In this document: positions 5,248-8,517 of the stretch, in pieces
How the letters are laid out: the number at the start of each line of letters is the position of its first letter
Numbering within the stretch: position 1 is the stretch's first letter
Origin: Caldifarciminota bacterium
GTDB lineage: Bacteria > Hydrothermota > E44-bin80
Direction of reading: 5' to 3'
Length of the DNA stretch: 8,517 bases
Assembly: GCA_023127905.1 (NCBI GenBank)
Contig: JAGMEZ010000629.1
Location: forward strand, 1 to 8,517
Position numbers and translations under genes: made by a program
The notes under the pieces: generated by a model
Databases searched by the model: none
Seen by the model: only the letters and a program-made list of their open reading frames with translations
Told to the model about the DNA's origin: nothing

Positions 5248-8200
5248 ATGAATATTAATCCATTTGTAGGTCGCGAAAAAGAGCTAAAAGAACTTGAGTC
5301 TGTCTTTGATGAAGTACTAAATTACAATGGAACATTTGTTTTGATACGAGGTGAAGTAGGTGTAGGAAAGACCAGGCTTGTGGAGGAATTCATTAAGTCA
5401 GTAGAGTCTCAAAGAGTATGGGTTCTCAAGGGAAAATTGACGCATAATGATATGCGACCATACTCTCCATTTCTCCAGATGATTGAGGATCAATTGGAAA
5501 AGATTGAATATCATTCTCAAAGACTTGTTAAATTTATCGAACCAGATGCTTTCCCCTCTCTTGCCCATTTTCTGCCGAAGCTCAGGGACTACTACCCTAT
5601 AGAGATTCCATCAGCAAAATCACAATATAGTGATAGTAGACAGTTATTCAATAGTATAGAGAAATTTTTCTCAAATCTTTCCAAGCTTAAACCTCTCGTT
5701 TTGGTGCTCGACGATATTATATGGATGGACGATGATTCAATAGAACTGTTTAAGTTCATAGTATCCCATATTGTAAATAAATCGATATTTATTTTATGCA
5801 CATCTCGACCCTGGATGAAGAATTCCGCATTTCAAACAACGATAGGAGAATTCACTGAATACCGAACTATCCGTATTCATGATCTTGAAAATATTACTGA
5901 ATTAGACACTGAGAATCTAATTACAACCCAGTTTGGAGAAAAAATCTCTTCTCAATTCATTAGTTGGCTCTACAGTATCACTAAAGGCAATCCATTGTTC
6001 ATTTCAGAAGTGTTAAACGTTCTTCTGCGAAGAAATATCCTAACCTACCAGCAAGATGAGGAAAAATGGAAAGTTAAAGACGATTTTAAGAATTTTCCTC
6101 TTTCACCTACAATAGATAGTATTATAAATCTACATCTTCGTAATCTCACTCCAGAAGCTCTTTCAATCCTTCAAACTGGATCGGTACTTGGCGAAGAGTT
6201 CAAGCTTACAATGCTACGAAAACTAAACCATAGAACCTCCAAAGAAAATTTCTTCAAAGCCTTTCATTTACTTAAAGTACAAAAAGTATTGGAGGAGAAA
6301 GATGGAGATATTTTGAAATTTTCGCACCCATTAATTCGTGAAGTGATTTACAGAGAACTTAAAGAGTCAAAACGACGCAAACTCCATCGAAAAATTAGTT
6401 CCTTTCTAAAAAAGAGATCCGAGGCACGAATAGAAGAGATTATCCACCATTTAACTTTTGACCTAACCACCGAAGAGGAAACCCCAGAGCTCTGCCGCTA
6501 TCTTCTAAAGACAGGAAAGGCTATCCTCCAGAGATATGATGAACATCTGGGATGGAACTGTATGACGATCGCAAATAATATTGTCAAAAAATTTCCCAAA
6601 CAATTGAAAAAGGAAGGATTAAAAAGTGAAGCTGAACTGTTACGCTTACGGTGGGTGTTAGGTAAGAACCCGACATCCTTTGAGGAGACAGAAGAACTCA
6701 TAGAAAGATTGAAGACCGCTAACTTAAGAAAAGAAGCTGTTATGCTTTATCGATTATTGTTCTATCGCGCTATTGTAGAGTTTGATATCGATTCGGCTAA
6801 AAATTTCCTCGAATCTGGTCTTTCAATCTCTAAAGTTTCTGAGGAAAATTATTGGGTACTAAGGGTGGAGAGTTGTCTAATTAAGAGAAGGGAAGGTAAA
6901 TTCCGGGAAGCAGAGGAGGAAGCGCAGAAACTTATTGAAGAAATTGATCCTGATATTGCATCTGGTGCACTCTGGAAGGTGTTACATAATCTTGGTGCGA
7001 TTGCACATGTAAGGGGGGATCTCAAGAAAGCCCATGAGTTAATGCTTAAGGCTATTGATGTTTCTGAGAAATATAATCTTACGCAATATCGCGCAGACTC
7101 TTACATAAATTTGGGATATATCGAAATGGAAATGGGTCAGTTAGATTCAGCTCTCGTCAAGATAACCGAGGTTGTGGAAGATGCAGAGCGAACCAAGAGA
7201 GCCCAGAAATTAGCAGCTACCTGGATTGTATTAGGTCGTTGTTTACTTGCTAAAGGAGAACTCAAGACCTCTCTCGGATATTTCAATGACTCTTTCAGAA
7301 AAGCGAAAGAGATTGGATTCAAGAGAGCAATGGTTGCAGCACGGTTTAACAGAGTAAAGGTTTTTTTAGAAATGAATAAAATTAACGATGCGTTGGAAGA
7401 AATCAACTCAATATCTGCAAAAGAATTACAAAAAAATATGTTATGTGACTTTCATCTTCTGAAAAGTAGGATATGGTTAAAGAAGGGAAAGCAGGAACTA
7501 TCCAAACAGGAGAACGAAAAATCTCTAAAATTGGCTGAGAAGTTGAATCTTAGTATATACATAGCCAGTGCTCTTGCACAAAAAGGAATGATTTTATTGA
7601 AAATCCATAAAGAGTCAGAGGCTTTAATCCTTTTAGAAAAGGTTAAGCAAACGCTTCTGCAAAAAGGAGCACTTTCCTTCCTTAGTTCTATTCTTATACG
7701 ATTTGGACTTGCCCTTGGAGGCAATAAAGGCGAAGATATATTTATTGAAGGGTTGAAGATTCTCTTTGAGATGAATGCATTACCAAGGGTTGACTACTTA
7801 CTCAGAGAGATGAAGAGAAGAGAATTTGAAAAAGCTCACACTATTGCCCATAAAAAACTGAATAAATTTATATCGAAAGAGGATAGAATAGAGATATATA
7901 CCTTTGGGGGTCTATCTGTAAGAAGACCCAAAGAGCTTCGCCCTATTTCTCAGAACGAGTGGCAATCAAGGAAGGCAAGAGAACTATTTGGGCTAATTTT
8001 AATCCTTTCCACAACAAGTGGTACGACTCGAGAAATTTTAGCTTCGTATCTTTGGCCAGATGCTAATACCTCGAAGTCTCAAGCTAACTTCAGGGTAACC
8101 CTTGCTCGGCTTAATCGTACATTAGGATATGACTGCATCCGCCAGGAAGCCCAGTTCCTTTTTCTGGACCATAGAAATTTGTGGGTAGATTTCGTCCAGT

Positions 8201-8517
8201 TTGAGGATTTTTTCAAGGAATGGTATTCATTACAACAAAAAGGAAAACTTCATTTAGCTGAGAAAAAGGCTCAAGAAGCTGTATTGCTGTATAATGGAGA
8301 TTTCTTGCCCGAGCTCTACAATTTTCCCATCGATCAAAAACAGATGGAATTAAAAGAAAAGGTAAGTAGACTACTATACTGGTTAGCTATGAGGTCAAGA
8401 GAGCGTTTTGAATGGCAGGAAGCTATATCCCTTGCTCATAATTTGATAACCCTTGATCCCATTGGTAGTGAAGGAGCCCATAGAATCATTATGGAAGGGC
8501 TCTGGAGTCAGGGAGAT
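5248..8517 (+). CDS. Large P-loop ATPase-TPR-BTAD transcriptional regulator (3' end outside window)
   Basis: The frame is open for 1090 codons to the window edge. Residues 5-300 form an AAA_16/STAND-like ATPase: FVGREKEL at the start, Walker A GEVGVGKT (35-42), Walker B LVLVLDD (about 150-156) followed by IIWMDD, and the STAND-type GNPLF (247-251). Residues about 300-400 look like an all-helical and winged-helix arm. Residues about 400-870 are helical repeats of TPR type, clearest at about 574-720. From 880 comes an OmpR/SARP-type winged helix (IYTFGGLSV, WQSRKARELFGLI, SYLWPDA at 933-939, FRVTLARLNRTLG), then a BTAD beginning near WVDFVQFEDF (979-988). Roughly 30-50 residues probably lie beyond the window. 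The start is fixed by an in-frame TGA at 5242-5244. No clear Shine-Dalgarno precedes it. The expected role is signal-responsive transcription activation; the target and ligand are unknown, and the upstream exporter genes are a guess. Confidence 0.87.
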   Translation, partial: MNINPFVGREKELKELESVFDEVLNYNGTFVLIRGEVGVGKTRLVEEFIKSVESQRVWVLKGKLTHNDMRPYSPFLQMIEDQLEKIEYHSQRLVKFIEPDAFPSLAHFLPKLRDYYPIEIPSAKSQYSDSRQLFNSIEKFFSNLSKLKPLVLVLDDIIWMDDDSIELFKFIVSHIVNKSIFILCTSRPWMKNSAFQTTIGEFTEYRTIRIHDLENITELDTENLITTQFGEKISSQFISWLYSITKGNPLFISEVLNVLLRRNILTYQQDEEKWKVKDDFKNFPLSPTIDSIINLHLRNLTPEALSILQTGSVLGEEFKLTMLRKLNHRTSKENFFKAFHLLKVQKVLEEKDGDILKFSHPLIREVIYRELKESKRRKLHRKISSFLKKRSEARIEEIIHHLTFDLTTEEETPELCRYLLKTGKAILQRYDEHLGWNCMTIANNIVKKFPKQLKKEGLKSEAELLRLRWVLGKNPTSFEETEELIERLKTANLRKEAVMLYRLLFYRAIVEFDIDSAKNFLESGLSISKVSEENYWVLRVESCLIKRREGKFREAEEEAQKLIEEIDPDIASGALWKVLHNLGAIAHVRGDLKKAHELMLKAIDVSEKYNLTQYRADSYINLGYIEMEMGQLDSALVKITEVVEDAERTKRAQKLAATWIVLGRCLLAKGELKTSLGYFNDSFRKAKEIGFKRAMVAARFNRVKVFLEMNKINDALEEINSISAKELQKNMLCDFHLLKSRIWLKKGKQELSKQENEKSLKLAEKLNLSIYIASALAQKGMILLKIHKESEALILLEKVKQTLLQKGALSFLSSILIRFGLALGGNKGEDIFIEGLKILFEMNALPRVDYLLREMKRREFEKAHTIAHKKLNKFISKEDRIEIYTFGGLSVRRPKELRPISQNEWQSRKARELFGLILILSTTSGTTREILASYLWPDANTSKSQANFRVTLARLNRTLGYDCIRQEAQFLFLDHRNLWVDFVQFEDFFKEWYSLQQKGKLHLAEKKAQEAVLLYNGDFLPELYNFPIDQKQMELKEKVSRLLYWLAMRSRERFEWQEAISLAHNLITLDPIGSEGAHRIIMEGLWSQGD

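Overview
The window holds five same-strand genes and reads as a Gram-negative, AT-rich bacterial chromosome. An outer-membrane TolC-type channel and a periplasmic adaptor imply a double membrane. The interspersed intergenic repeats and the domain style of the last protein resemble what I recall from uncultivated candidate phyla (for example WOR-3/Stahlbacteria-like or Omnitrophota-like genomes). That placement is inference from general resemblance and is weak.

Layout: positions 1-73 are a short leader containing a degenerate palindromic repeat. Positions 74-1378 encode a TolC-family outer-membrane efflux protein. After 15 bases comes a type I signal peptidase, lepB (1394-2119). A 208-base gap (2120-2327) is almost entirely a CAGA-rich repeat with a partly inverted second arm. 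It is followed by a MacA/HlyD-type membrane-fusion protein (2328-3557). A 214-base gap (3558-3771) carries several repeat fragments and precedes a MacB/FtsX-type ABC permease without an ATPase domain (3772-4986). A 261-base gap (4987-5247) with another repeat and a possible promoter leads to a very large regulator (5248 to the window end, at least 1090 codons). It has an N-terminal P-loop ATPase, a TPR-like middle and a C-terminal winged helix plus BTAD; its 3' end lies outside the window.

How they work together: the channel, adaptor and permease are three of the four parts of a MacAB-TolC-type tripartite ABC exporter. The fourth part, the ABC ATPase, is absent from this window; in canonical MacB it is fused to the permease, and in split systems it usually sits between adaptor and permease. 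Here that slot is filled by repeats. The signal peptidase is a housekeeping enzyme that may mature the channel's signal peptide among many other substrates, but its position is probably incidental. The large ATPase/BTAD protein is a candidate ligand-responsive transcriptional regulator and could control the exporter; only adjacency supports this.

The most distinctive property of the window is that every long intergenic gap is occupied by a different degenerate repeat, in places running right up to the downstream ribosome-binding site. No RNA genes, CRISPR arrays, transposase genes or convincing factor-independent terminators were seen. No gap exceeds 300 bases.
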